From Ferrimonas balearica (lineage in GTDB: Bacteria; Pseudomonadota; Gammaproteobacteria; Enterobacterales; Shewanellaceae), in NCBI RefSeq assembly GCF_019802085.1, contig NZ_JAHVHV010000004.1:124001-188000 (forward strand): a stretch of 64,000 nt of DNA. Direction: 5' to 3'. Position 1 is the stretch's first letter. Each line of letters begins with the position of its first letter. Made by a program: the position numbers and the translations under genes. The notes under the pieces are model-generated. The model worked only from the letters and a program-made list of their open reading frames with translations. It had not been told where the DNA came from and ran no database searches. Below, piece by piece: positions 40,637-48,736 of this stretch.

Positions 40637-42583
40637 ATGAATATGGGCAAGATTACGCGTTTCAGTGCCCTGGCAGCCGCCTGCCTTCTGGGCCTGGCCG
40701 GTTGTGACGGTAAAGACGGACGGGACGGCGCCGATGGTGAGGACGGCGCACCGGGGGCCCCTTGGGAGCCGCCGGTGATCACCACCTCCGCCAGCGCCCA
40801 GGTGCTGGATTGGCACTTCGGTGACGGCTACGTTCAGGCCCAGGTCGAGGTGCTGAACCAGGACGGTGTCGGGGTGGACAACATGGCCCAAATCGAAGTG
40901 GTGGCCACCGTGGTCGACAGCGACGGTCAACTGCACACCACCTTGCGGGAAACTTACAAGGCCACCGACGAGCAGCCCATTGGGGAGCTCGAGTACCAGG
41001 GTGAGGGCGTCTACACCATCACCATGCCCTTCGAGGCCGCCACAGCCACCGCCAGCGGCAACGGCTACGTCCGTCCCGGCAACATCAACTTCCCCCGCAC
41101 CAAGCGGGTGATGCTGCCTTTGGACGCCGCGGTGGCCACCACCGACGACGCCAAGTGCGTGGCCTGTCACGGCGACTTTACTGCCGCCAGCGGCAACAGC
41201 ACCTGGGGCTGGCACCAGCATCACCACGCCCTGGACAACGACGGTGAGGTGGTGATCGTCGAGGCCTGCATGACCTGCCACACCCACACCGAGGCCCAGG
41301 ACGGCGGCTACGCCATGAACACCATGGCGATGATTGGCCACGGCAAGATGGCCGACGGCGAAGGGGGCAAGGTGTCCAAGGGTCACGCGGCGCTGTGGGG
41401 CAACTACTCCATGGACATGAAGCGCTGCTCCACCTGCCACATGGATGACGTGGTGTTCAGCGCCACCATCAACGGCTGTGTCACCTGCCACAGCAACCTG
41501 ATGGACCCGGATCGCGACGGCCACAACCACAGCAGCTACACCAACGCCGACTGTGCCGCCTGTCACGACGAGGGCAACTTCAAGTACTACGAGCATCAGA
41601 ACGGCGCCGCCCGTGACGAGGCCTTGAACCGCTACGACGTGGAGCTGCTCTCCATCGTCCGCAGCGCGGACAAGAGCACCGTCGAGGTGACCGTCTCCGC
41701 CATCGACGCCGACGGCAACACCGTCGACCTGGCCAACCTGGCCCCGGTGGAGGGGGAAACCAGTGCCGACACCCCCCGTGGCTGGGCCACGGTGATGAAG
41801 CACGGCGAAGCCTTCCTGCCCGGCCGTGACGCCGGCCACGTGGCCCGCTCCCAGGCCATCGTCGACAACGGCGACGGCAGCTTCACCTACCTGGTGACCC
41901 ATGTGGCCGCCTACGAGGAAGACGAAGTGCTGGTGGGGGGCATCGACGGCCGCATCTACTACGGCGGAGGCAGTCGCGCCCCCATCACCGTCTCCAACAT
42001 CCACGAGGTGCGCCGCACCGGTGCCGATGGCGCCAAGTGCCTGTCCTGCCACACCGAGGGCCTGGATGGTCACGGCAGCCAGCGGGGCGGTGAGCTGGGC
42101 GGTGACGCCTGCACCCAGTGCCACAGCGCCTACAACTGGGAGCACAGCAAGGCGGGTCTGGACCGGGTGCAAGCCTGGGGTCCCTTCATGCACAGCATCC
42201 ACACCGGCAGCTACTACGAGGATCGTGACGTCACCATGCCCACCACCGACCGCAACAAGAAGGTGGAGTGCGTGGCCTGTCACACCGGTGAGATCAACCT
42301 GGAGAACGTGGCACCGGCGGTGGTCTTGAGCGGGCTGACCGAAGACAGCGTCTACGGCATCACCCCCATCTCCGCCACCTGCGCCAGCTGCCACACCAGC
42401 GTTCAGGCCAAGGCCCACATGAGCCACCAGGGCGGTGATTTCAATGTGCCCGTGGCCCCGGCCGGCATGCACAGCGGTGAAAGCGGTGACTTCGCCCTGT
42501 TCGACCCCGCCCCGGCGGTGGAAGCCTGTGCCGTCTGTCACAAGCCGGACCGCATCGCTGAGGCGCACCAGTACGTTTATTGA
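40637..42583 (+). CDS. OmcA/MtrC-family decaheme c-type cytochrome lipoprotein
   Basis: 648 residues. A lipobox (LLGLAGC) anchors it in the outer membrane, followed by a Gly-X-Y collagen-like linker (GKDGRDGADGEDGAPGAP). Ten CxxCH heme sites lie between residues 174 and 635, five in each half: CVACH, CMTCH, CSTCH, CVTCH, CAACH, then CLSCH, CTQCH, CVACH, CASCH, CAVCH. A beta domain separates them, the standard OmcA/MtrC plan for extracellular electron transfer to metals or minerals. Start: of four possible ATGs I use 40637, which follows AGAGAGAG; 40622 has no binding site. No MtrA/MtrB partner is in the window. Confidence 0.9.
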   Translation: MNMGKITRFSALAAACLLGLAGCDGKDGRDGADGEDGAPGAPWEPPVITTSASAQVLDWHFGDGYVQAQVEVLNQDGVGVDNMAQIEVVATVVDSDGQLHTTLRETYKATDEQPIGELEYQGEGVYTITMPFEAATATASGNGYVRPGNINFPRTKRVMLPLDAAVATTDDAKCVACHGDFTAASGNSTWGWHQHHHALDNDGEVVIVEACMTCHTHTEAQDGGYAMNTMAMIGHGKMADGEGGKVSKGHAALWGNYSMDMKRCSTCHMDDVVFSATINGCVTCHSNLMDPDRDGHNHSSYTNADCAACHDEGNFKYYEHQNGAARDEALNRYDVELLSIVRSADKSTVEVTVSAIDADGNTVDLANLAPVEGETSADTPRGWATVMKHGEAFLPGRDAGHVARSQAIVDNGDGSFTYLVTHVAAYEEDEVLVGGIDGRIYYGGGSRAPITVSNIHEVRRTGADGAKCLSCHTEGLDGHGSQRGGELGGDACTQCHSAYNWEHSKAGLDRVQAWGPFMHSIHTGSYYEDRDVTMPTTDRNKKVECVACHTGEINLENVAPAVVLSGLTEDSVYGITPISATCASCHTSVQAKAHMSHQGGDFNVPVAPAGMHSGESGDFALFDPAPAVEACAVCHKPDRIAEAHQYVY

Positions 42584-42607
42584 TGCCGACCCTGCATAGG
42601 CATCGAA

Positions 42608-42631
42608 AGGGCCCCTCGGGGCCCTTTTTTT
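42608..42631 (+). terminator. Intrinsic terminator of the decaheme gene
   Basis: GGGCCCC and GGGGCCC with a minimal loop, followed by seven T. Confidence 0.88.
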
Positions 42632-42995
42632 GAACCCTTAGCCCCCTTCCCCCTGCTCAGGCCGGGCCGGGCCAGGCCCACAACCCGTCTCCGGCTAAGC
42701 CAAGGCCCGCTTTCCCAAGCCCCCTCACCCAAGCCCGCCACCGGGGCCGCCAACCCCGCTCCAGCACCGTCCTGGCCTTATAGGCGGCCTACCCCCCTCC
42801 GGTTTCCTGGCGGGCGCCAACGGCCCGGTGAGCGGCCCCCTGAGCGGCCCTGGCAATCGGTCGAACCCTGAACGGGCCGTCTATGGCTAGGTCAATGGCG
42901 TGGTCGCTGGCGCGGCCGCGGGAGGGCAGGTGCTTGATGGGGGCCTGGATGCCCATAAGGGGTAGGGGCAGAGAGAGGTTTAACGATTGCGGGGC
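42632..42995. other. C-rich gap with no gene
   Basis: About 360 bases between two terminators, with one strand very rich in C (GGCCGGGCCGGGCC-like and CCCAAGCCC repeats around 42660-42760). Open frames on both strands lack binding sites and protein-like composition. I see nothing functional here. Confidence 0.5.
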
Positions 42996-42997
42996 AC

Positions 42998-43025
42998 AAA
43001 AAAAGCGCCACACCGAAGTGTGGCG
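42998..43025 (-). terminator. Intrinsic terminator of the small membrane gene
   Basis: On the minus strand CGCCACAC, loop TTCG, GTGTGGCG, then TTTTTTT. Closely related in sequence to the terminator at 45990-46014. Confidence 0.9.
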
Positions 43026-43050
43026 AAGGTCTTCTGGACGGAAGCCGGTG

Positions 43051-43239
43051 TCAGGATTTGGCGGTCCCGTGATGCTCCTGATGGCGCACTCGGGTCTCTG
43101 GCTGGGTTGCCCGTCCCGCCTGCCACCACTCCCAGAGTCCTCGCGCCAGCCCCAGCAGCACCAAAGGCATGACGATAAAGACAACCAGGTAGAGGAACAG
43201 GTAGGGCAGTGTTACGGCGAAAAAGGTGCCTAAACTCAT
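43051..43239 (-). CDS. Small membrane protein, paralogue of 48510-48683
   Basis: 62 residues. One hydrophobic helix, with the conserved start MSLGTFFAVTLPYLFLYLVV and then FIVMPLVLLGLARG, followed by a hydrophilic His-rich tail. It aligns with the 57-residue protein at 48510-48683 over the first 34 residues (shared MSxGxF, VxxPYLFL, VVFI, P, R). The ATG at 43239 follows GGGAGGAGACC. Both copies sit beside cytochrome genes, suggesting a role in assembly or as a small subunit of the respiratory complex. The family is not one I recognise. Confidence 0.72.
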   Translation of the reverse strand: MSLGTFFAVTLPYLFLYLVVFIVMPLVLLGLARGLWEWWQAGRATQPETRVRHQEHHGTAKS

Positions 43240-43467
43240 GGTCTCCTCCCTGTGGTCACGGCGCCGGGTGACCCCGGCCTTCACTTGTTATTAGACCCGA
43301 ATGGCGGGGGAAATAAATGGGTTGGCGGCAAAGTTGCCGAATGGGTGATCCCCGCCCCGCCGATGCTGCAACGGGCAATTCTCCCTGGCCCAATCGGGGA
43401 ATCTGGCCGCCGTCGGTACGCCCCTTTCGTGCCTGTTTCCCGGCCCCCGGCGCGGGCCCCTCAGGCA

Positions 43468-43493
43468 CAAAAAAAGGCCCCCGGAGGGGCCTT
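43468..43493 (-). terminator. Intrinsic terminator of the nine-heme cytochrome gene
   Basis: On the minus strand AAGGCCCC, loop TCCG, GGGGCCTT, with a long T-tract. Confidence 0.9.
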
Positions 43494-43541
43494 GTTCATC
43501 TGCAGGGAATTCAGAGGCGTTATGCCCCTGGTCTGGGCACC

Positions 43542-45542
43542 TTACTGGCGCTCAAACACGTGGTACTTGTCGATGCCAAAGGTCTTGCCCTCGGCGTGAC
43601 AAACGGCGCAGGACTCGGCCGCAGTGGTCTGGTACCACAGCGGGTCAGCCACCGCGTTCACCTCACCACCGTTCTGCTCCATGTGGCTCAGGGCCGCGTC
43701 GGAGCTGTGGCAGGCGTAGCAGTTGGCGGTGACCGGCGTGGTCATCACACCGCGGGTGCCACCGTTGAGGGCACGAGACAGCATGTACTGAGTGGGGATG
43801 GCGTACAGATCCACACCCTCGGCGTGACAGGCCACGCAGTTCTCAGCGTTCAGCTTGGTCGCGGAGTTGGCATCGTCGGTGCCGATGCCGCTGCCCACAC
43901 CCCAGTGCATGGAGTGCACCATGGGACCGAAGGCCGGAGCGGAACCACCGGAGGAGCGGTTCTGACCGTTGTTGTGGCAAGCCACACAGTCCCAGCCGCC
44001 GTTCTGGTAGCTGCCGTTCTTGTGGTAGTTGGTCTCGCTGTTGTGACAGGTGGTGCAGCTGTCGGCGGTCACCGCGTGGCGACGGTCGAACTCGCTGACC
44101 TCGGTGAAGACCGGCGCGGTCACCCCGGCGTCGAAGTAGTCGGTGGAGACCACTTCGGAGTAGGTGGTGAAGGAGACGCCATCTTTACCGTCGTCATCGA
44201 TCCAGCCAGTCTGCGGGAAGGTCACCCGGGTGCTGGCCAGGAAGTTGCCCTGGGTAAAGTCGGTACCGTCGCTGCCTTCAATCGCCAGCAGCTCGGGGAA
44301 GCAGATGGAGCGGGTGCCGTCGGCACGCTCAACGTACTGCTCGGAACCGCGAGCGATGGCGCGACCGGTAATGCCCTTGGCATCGCTGTCGTAGCCGTGG
44401 ATGTAGGCACCGGCGTAGGTCAGATCGTGGGCAGCGTACATCTCACCGATGTTCAGCTGAATGTCATCGCCATCGGCGACAATTTCAAACAGCTTCAGAT
44501 CGGTACAGACTGCACCCACGCTGGTGTCAGGCCAGGTCACCGCCGCATCGAAGTAAGGCATGGAGGTGGTGGTGTAGTGGCCATCACGGATCTCCGCAAT
44601 CTCAGTCAGCGCCGCCTTGTTGGCGTGGATGGCGCGGATGTCGAAGTTGGGATCGGTGTTGGGGCTGACCGGACCCACCGGCGCACCGGGGTTGTGACAG
44701 TCGACACAGCCCGGACCGGCGATGGAGGTGTTGATCGGGGTATCGGTGTGACAGGTGGTGCAGTTGAGCACGTTGAAGTCACGCTCGAAGCCGGGCACCT
44801 CGTTCTTCTCGACGTGGAAGACGTGGGCGATCTTGGACAGGGTGGCGTTGGCGTAACCGCCGTTGTCATCCGCCCGGGAGGCGCTGTTGTGGCACACCAG
44901 GCAGCCGGCCACCAGGTCGGTCTCGCCTTCGAGATCCATGGCGGTGTAGCTGGCGTGACGGCGGGTGCCGGCGGCGTAGTCCACGTGACAGGCCTGACAG
45001 GCCTCAGTGGTGGTGCTGTGGGACATCTCAGGCTTGTCCACCACCAGCGGGTTGGAGCGGACGATGGGGCCGGAACGGTCACCGACGCGCAGCCAGAGGA
45101 TCCCCTCTTCACCGGCGGTCACGTGCTCCATCGGCAAGGTGAAGGTGTACTGGCCCGGCTCATCCATCTCCAGGGTCGCGCCCTCGGTGGACATGCTGCC
45201 GTAGCCGCCGTTGGTGCCCTCGTCGGTGCGGCTCAGGATAAAGCCTCGCTCGGTCAGGGCGGCAAACTTGCCTTCGGCCGCTTCCAGGCCCACCACCAGG
45301 GTGCCCTCCTGGTCGGTCACTTCGAAGCTGTAGACCACCTGGCCCTCTTCAACCGCGTAGTTGAGCAGCTCAATGTGGGTGCTCTCGGTGGCTTCTACCG
45401 TCGGCGGCGGCGCGCCTTCGCCCGGGGGTCCCGGTTCGCCCGGTGCGCCATCGGCGCCGTCTTTACCGTCGTCAGCACAACCTGCGACCGCCATGGCGGC
45501 GGCCACGATCAAAGCAAGGTGTGGCTTCCTGAGTTGTTTCAT
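43542..45542 (-). CDS. OmcA/MtrC-family multiheme cytochrome lipoprotein, nine hemes
   Basis: 666 residues with a lipobox (AMAVAGC) and a Gly-X-Y linker (GKDGADGAPGEPGPPGEG). I count nine CxxCH sites: CQACH (residue 182), CLVCH, CTTCH, CVDCH in the first half and CTTCH, CVACH, CVACH, CYACH, CAVCH in the second. The related gene at 40637 has five plus five, so one first-half heme is missing here. The central domain has two lone cysteines (AVCTDLK, SICFPEL). Start: ATG 45542, five bases after GGGAG. Likely a surface electron-transfer protein; transcribed alone. Confidence 0.88.
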   Translation of the reverse strand: MKQLRKPHLALIVAAAMAVAGCADDGKDGADGAPGEPGPPGEGAPPPTVEATESTHIELLNYAVEEGQVVYSFEVTDQEGTLVVGLEAAEGKFAALTERGFILSRTDEGTNGGYGSMSTEGATLEMDEPGQYTFTLPMEHVTAGEEGILWLRVGDRSGPIVRSNPLVVDKPEMSHSTTTEACQACHVDYAAGTRRHASYTAMDLEGETDLVAGCLVCHNSASRADDNGGYANATLSKIAHVFHVEKNEVPGFERDFNVLNCTTCHTDTPINTSIAGPGCVDCHNPGAPVGPVSPNTDPNFDIRAIHANKAALTEIAEIRDGHYTTTSMPYFDAAVTWPDTSVGAVCTDLKLFEIVADGDDIQLNIGEMYAAHDLTYAGAYIHGYDSDAKGITGRAIARGSEQYVERADGTRSICFPELLAIEGSDGTDFTQGNFLASTRVTFPQTGWIDDDGKDGVSFTTYSEVVSTDYFDAGVTAPVFTEVSEFDRRHAVTADSCTTCHNSETNYHKNGSYQNGGWDCVACHNNGQNRSSGGSAPAFGPMVHSMHWGVGSGIGTDDANSATKLNAENCVACHAEGVDLYAIPTQYMLSRALNGGTRGVMTTPVTANCYACHSSDAALSHMEQNGGEVNAVADPLWYQTTAAESCAVCHAEGKTFGIDKYHVFERQ

Positions 45543-45987
45543 CATCACTCCCAATATTTTTATTCCAAGTGCGTCTGCACCCGCGGTTGAACATACGAGG
45601 GAATGGCGGGGGGAAGTATGCGTCAGCTCACCAATTTAACCGCGGATAACGGATAATGATGTTATTTTAAATGAAAGGTTATTTTTGGGTAACCTGCTGC
45701 GACAGCCTGTCCCGAACAGAACAAAACGCCATTCAGGCCGGGCAAAAACGGGATCAAATTTTTCGAACCTTTTTGAGAATTGCCACATCTGAAATTTGCT
45801 ACACACAAATAATGATATTTACCCCCCATCTTTGAAAGTCCTACCATTCGATAACATCGAGGATAACGAATCGGCCACGCTCCCTGACCCCCGACGACCG
45901 CAATCGCCAGCATATTAAATCGGTATATCTGGCGCGCCACTTCGCTTTTCCCGAATGCTCTCGCTGGCAAATTTACCGGCGCGTCAC
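45543..45987 (-). promoter_or_regulatory. Promoter region of the nine-heme cytochrome
   Basis: About 445 bases without a credible gene; A+T content is clearly higher than in the flanks between 45600 and 45860. GATAAC occurs in pairs: GATAACGGATAA at about 45645 and GATAACATCGAGGATAAC at about 45850. Such spaced repeats could be regulator half-sites, but I cannot name the regulator. No good FNR or CRP box. Confidence 0.35.
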
Positions 45988-45989
45988 AA

Positions 45990-46014
45990 AAAAAAAGCCA
46001 CACCGAGGTGTGGC
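45990..46014 (-). terminator. Intrinsic terminator of the nrfBCD-tetraheme operon
   Basis: On the minus strand GCCACAC, loop CTCG, GTGTGGC, then a run of about nine T. It shares the CCACAC/GTGTGG stem with the terminator at 42998-43025. Confidence 0.9.
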
Positions 46015-46087
46015 TTTGGGGTGAAGCGCCAGGCGCTTCGTCTGAGGCGCGTCCTTGCGATGAGCTTCCTTTATTGGGTTGCCAGGC

Positions 46088-46372
46088 TCAGTGGCAATTG
46101 GCACAGCCGCTGTTGGCGTCGTGCTCCTCGTGGGTGATGTGGCAGTCGGTGCACTCCATTATGCCAGCGTGGTCGGCGTGCATCCCCCCCAGGGCCGCCA
46201 GATCCCCGTGGCACTGGATGCAGGTCTCGTTCTCGTACGCCAAATCTTCCGAGGGCACCCCCTGGTCGTGGCAGGCGTCGCAGCCGGCCATGTCGGTGTG
46301 GGTATCGGCGATGGGCGCGGCCCAGGCGGACAGGGGCAGGCACAGGGCCAGGGTCATCAGGAATTTCTTCAC
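46088..46372 (-). CDS. Periplasmic tetraheme cytochrome c (STC/CctA type)
   Basis: 94 residues. Signal peptide to SAWAA, then four CxxCH sites: CDACH, CIQCH, CTDCH and CANCH, the last at the very C-terminus. The pattern CDACHDQGVPSED, CIQCHGDL, MHADH, CTDCH matches Shewanella small tetraheme cytochrome (STC) and the heme domain of flavocytochrome c fumarate reductase. STC shuttles electrons across the periplasm. It starts at GTG 46372 with AAGGA upstream, 23 bases after nrfD, as the last gene of the nrf operon. Confidence 0.88.
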   Translation of the reverse strand: MKKFLMTLALCLPLSAWAAPIADTHTDMAGCDACHDQGVPSEDLAYENETCIQCHGDLAALGGMHADHAGIMECTDCHITHEEHDANSGCANCH

Positions 46373-46395
46373 AGTCAGTCCTTATTTTTCTTGGA

Positions 46396-47358
46396 TTAAG
46401 CCACGGTCATCTGACCGGCGTAGAGAATGAAGTGACGCAGGGCGAACACCCCGGTCAAACTGAGCAGACACAGGGCGGCGACAAAGCCGGCGTGGCCGGT
46501 GAGCCGCGGGGGCAGGGTCCACTGCAGCACCCAGGGCAGCACCATGCCGCAGAACACCACCAGCACCCAGAACACCATCGACCAGAAGTCGCCCATCAGG
46601 GCCACCCGGGCCGCTTCGGCGCTGGCGCCGCCGGCGAACACCAGGCCAAGGAAGAAGGCGATCAGCAGGAAGATCTCCGTGGCCAGCACCGGCTTTTCGA
46701 TGGTATGGACAAAGTGAATGTCCTGGCTGTGGGCCGACTCTTTAAAGCAGAGCAAGCTGAACAGTATGGTGGCCGCCGCCCCGGAGGAGACCCCGGAGAC
46801 CAGGAAGAGCACCGGCAGCACCGGGTTGTTGAGCAGCGGGAACCCTTTGAGGGCGGAGAGCAGGAAGCCTGTGTAGGCCCCCAGCGCCACCGCCAGGATC
46901 AGCAGCACGCTCTGCATCTTGCCCTCTTGGGCCTTGATGAGATCCAGCCCCTTGCCCAGCCAGGGCAGACGGCGGCCGAACAGCATCAGGGGTTGGTGGA
47001 ACAGCGCCGCCATATAGAGGAAGAGCACCACGATGTAGACCGACAGCACCATCACCCCCCAGAACATCACCGAGGTGGGGTTCCAGTAGATCATCATCTT
47101 CCAGAACTCCAACGGTTTGGTCAGGTCGATGATCAGGATCCCCAGCCCGAGGATCACCGCCAGGGGGGCGATCAGGGCCATGGATTTGATGATGCCACTG
47201 TCGGCCACCACCAGCCCCTTGTACTCCCGGTAACGCTTGACCGCCACGGCCACCATCACCGCACCGGCGGACACCCCCGCCAGGAAGAGGTAGATGGCGA
47301 TGGGCCAGGGCCAGACCATGGTGTCGAAGTTGAGCACCGCATTGATGGACGAGTTCAT
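46396..47358 (-). CDS. nrfD: NrfD-type quinol-oxidising membrane subunit
   Basis: 320 residues, against 318 in E. coli NrfD, with eight or so TM helices (for example PIAIYLFLAGVSAGAVMVAVAV, read as key segments, and VLSVYIVVLFLYMAALF). NrfD-family proteins pass electrons from menaquinol to the iron-sulfur partner NrfC. Start ATG 47358 overlaps the nrfC stop by one base (TGATG). It fits the gene order nrfB-nrfC-nrfD-cytochrome. No nrfA reductase follows. Confidence 0.9.
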   Translation of the reverse strand: MNSSINAVLNFDTMVWPWPIAIYLFLAGVSAGAVMVAVAVKRYREYKGLVVADSGIIKSMALIAPLAVILGLGILIIDLTKPLEFWKMMIYWNPTSVMFWGVMVLSVYIVVLFLYMAALFHQPLMLFGRRLPWLGKGLDLIKAQEGKMQSVLLILAVALGAYTGFLLSALKGFPLLNNPVLPVLFLVSGVSSGAAATILFSLLCFKESAHSQDIHFVHTIEKPVLATEIFLLIAFFLGLVFAGGASAEAARVALMGDFWSMVFWVLVVFCGMVLPWVLQWTLPPRLTGHAGFVAALCLLSLTGVFALRHFILYAGQMTVA

Positions 47359-48017
47359 CAGATCACCTCCCCTCGGCCGTGAGGCACTTTGTACAGCTTG
47401 GGCCGGGTGCCCAGGTCCACCTTGTCTCGGTAGGTCTGGTGGGCCCGCAGCAGGTTGACGATGTCGCTGTTCGGGTCATTGAGATCGCCGAAAGTCAGCG
47501 CCTTGGTGGGGCAGGCCTCGACGCAGGCCGGGGGCAGACCGGCGCTCAGCCGGGTCTTGCGGCACAGGTCGCACTTGTCCACCGCCTTGGTCACCGGGTC
47601 GACGTAGCGCACCCGGTAGGGGCAGGCGGCGATGCAGTACTGGCAGCCGACGCACTTGTTGGCCACCACGTCCACCACCCCGTCTTCGTCGCGGAAACAG
47701 GCGCCGGTGGGGCACACCGCGATGCAGGCCGCGGTTTCGCAGTGCACGCAGCTTTCGCGGTCGAAACGGTAGTGGGTCTCCTCCCCCTCACCGAAGGGGC
47801 CGGTGCGGACGATGTTCAGCCGGGTCACCCCCTCGGGGACGTCGTTGGTCTGGCGGCAGGCCTGGACACAGGCCTCGCAACCGATGCAGCGGCGCTGATC
47901 GAAGGCCAGGGCCAGGTTGCGCCCCTCGCTGCTGGCCTGGGCGCCGCAGCCGGTCAGGGTCAGCACCGGGATCGCCAGGCTGCCGGTGACCAGAAACTCT
48001 CTACGGGATAGGCTCAT
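47358..48017 (-). CDS. nrfC: NrfC-type ferredoxin subunit, Tat-exported
   Basis: 219 residues. A twin-arginine signal, SRREFLVTGSLAIP, leads to a possible lipobox (LTLTGCG). Sixteen cysteines form four 4Fe-4S sites: CIGCEACVQAC, CVHCETAACIAVC, CVGCQYCIAAC and CDLCRK with CVEAC. It sits on the periplasmic face with NrfD and passes electrons to NrfB. Start ATG 48017 follows GAGGGGGAGC and overlaps nrfB by four bases (ATGA). Confidence 0.93.
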   Translation of the reverse strand: MSLSRREFLVTGSLAIPVLTLTGCGAQASSEGRNLALAFDQRRCIGCEACVQACRQTNDVPEGVTRLNIVRTGPFGEGEETHYRFDRESCVHCETAACIAVCPTGACFRDEDGVVDVVANKCVGCQYCIAACPYRVRYVDPVTKAVDKCDLCRKTRLSAGLPPACVEACPTKALTFGDLNDPNSDIVNLLRAHQTYRDKVDLGTRPKLYKVPHGRGEVI

Positions 48018-48460
48018 TGCTCCCCCTCCTCGCTTAACAGGCTGTGGCAGTCCACGCAGGCCTGGGTGCGGCCGGCGTCGTCCAGGGTGCTCATGGGGTC
48101 CGTTTCCGGGTGCAGCTGGTGACAGCTGGCACAGGGCAGGACCGGCCGGTGCACATCGTGGGTCCAATCCGCTTCCCGCAACTTGGCGTCACGATGGCAG
48201 GTGGTGCACTGGGCGTTTTGCTCTGCCAGGGGGGTTTTGCTGTCCTGGCCGAAATAGACCAGGGCCGCTTTGTTTCTCGGGTGTCCATCCTGTTCGCCGT
48301 GGCAACGGACGCAACTGAGGCCGTTGGCCCCAATTTGGCCGTGGACACCTTCCATGGTGCCGTTGCGCTTATGGCAACGCAGGCAGGACTCGTCGGAGGC
48401 GATGGCCGGGCCGGACAACGCCAGCAAGGCCATCACGGGCAGTAGTAAGGATTTGCTCAT
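48014..48460 (-). CDS. nrfB: NrfB-type pentaheme cytochrome c
   Basis: 148 residues. A signal peptide (to AIASD), then five CxxCH sites: CLRCH, CVRCH, CTTCH, CASCH, CVDCH. NrfB is the soluble periplasmic donor that feeds nitrite reductase NrfA in enterobacteria. Here its partner may instead be the tetraheme cytochrome at the end of the operon. Start at ATG 48460 with AGGAAAAG upstream. A hairpin with no T-tract separates it from the small membrane gene. Confidence 0.9.
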   Translation of the reverse strand: MSKSLLLPVMALLALSGPAIASDESCLRCHKRNGTMEGVHGQIGANGLSCVRCHGEQDGHPRNKAALVYFGQDSKTPLAEQNAQCTTCHRDAKLREADWTHDVHRPVLPCASCHQLHPETDPMSTLDDAGRTQACVDCHSLLSEEGEQ

Positions 48461-48481
48461 CTTTTCCTCATACAACACTGA

Positions 48482-48499
48482 GGGCGCCCGAAGGCGCCC
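48482..48499 (-). terminator. Intercistronic hairpin before nrfB
   Basis: GGGCGCC, loop TTCG on the minus strand, GGCGCCC, no T-tract. Likely partial terminator or RNA-processing/stability element that could set the ratio of the small protein to NrfBCD. Confidence 0.5.
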
Positions 48500-48509
48500 G
48501 GGATCCGGT

Positions 48510-48683
48510 TCAGATACGCACCGCACCGGCGGCCCCTTGGGGCGCCTTGGCTTGCTCTTCACTCTTGAAGTGCTCGTACCCGGCTCGAACCACACCCGCG
48601 ATCACCACCGGCAGACCGATAAAGACCACGAAGAAGAGGAACAGATAAGGAACAACTACAGTCAAAAACATACCGAAGCTCAT
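48510..48683 (-). CDS. Small membrane protein leading the nrf operon
   Basis: 57 residues: MSFGMFLTVVVPYLFLFFVV then FIGLPVVIAGVVRAG and a charged tail (EHFKSEEQAKA). One TM helix, probably N-out. It has a near-perfect binding site (AGGAGGT) seven bases before the ATG at 48683, so high expression is likely. Paralogous to 43051-43239. Being first behind the FNR-type promoter, it probably works with the NrfCD quinol complex, as small subunits do in other oxidoreductases. This function is inference. Confidence 0.75.
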   Translation of the reverse strand: MSFGMFLTVVVPYLFLFFVVFIGLPVVIAGVVRAGYEHFKSEEQAKAPQGAAGAVRI

Positions 48684-48736
48684 AGTAACCTCCTGGTTAT
48701 TAACGGGGAGAATCAAATGGGTTATTCCCAATCCCC

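Noticed and set aside
42789-43233. Overlapping frames on both strands next to the small membrane gene
   Set aside because: They cross a terminator hairpin, overlap a better-supported gene with a strong binding site, and have Pro/Arg/Ser-rich non-protein-like sequence.
45662-46003. 113-codon frame upstream of the nine-heme cytochrome
   Set aside because: A+T-rich promoter-like DNA; the frame spans a terminator and has no binding site or motif.
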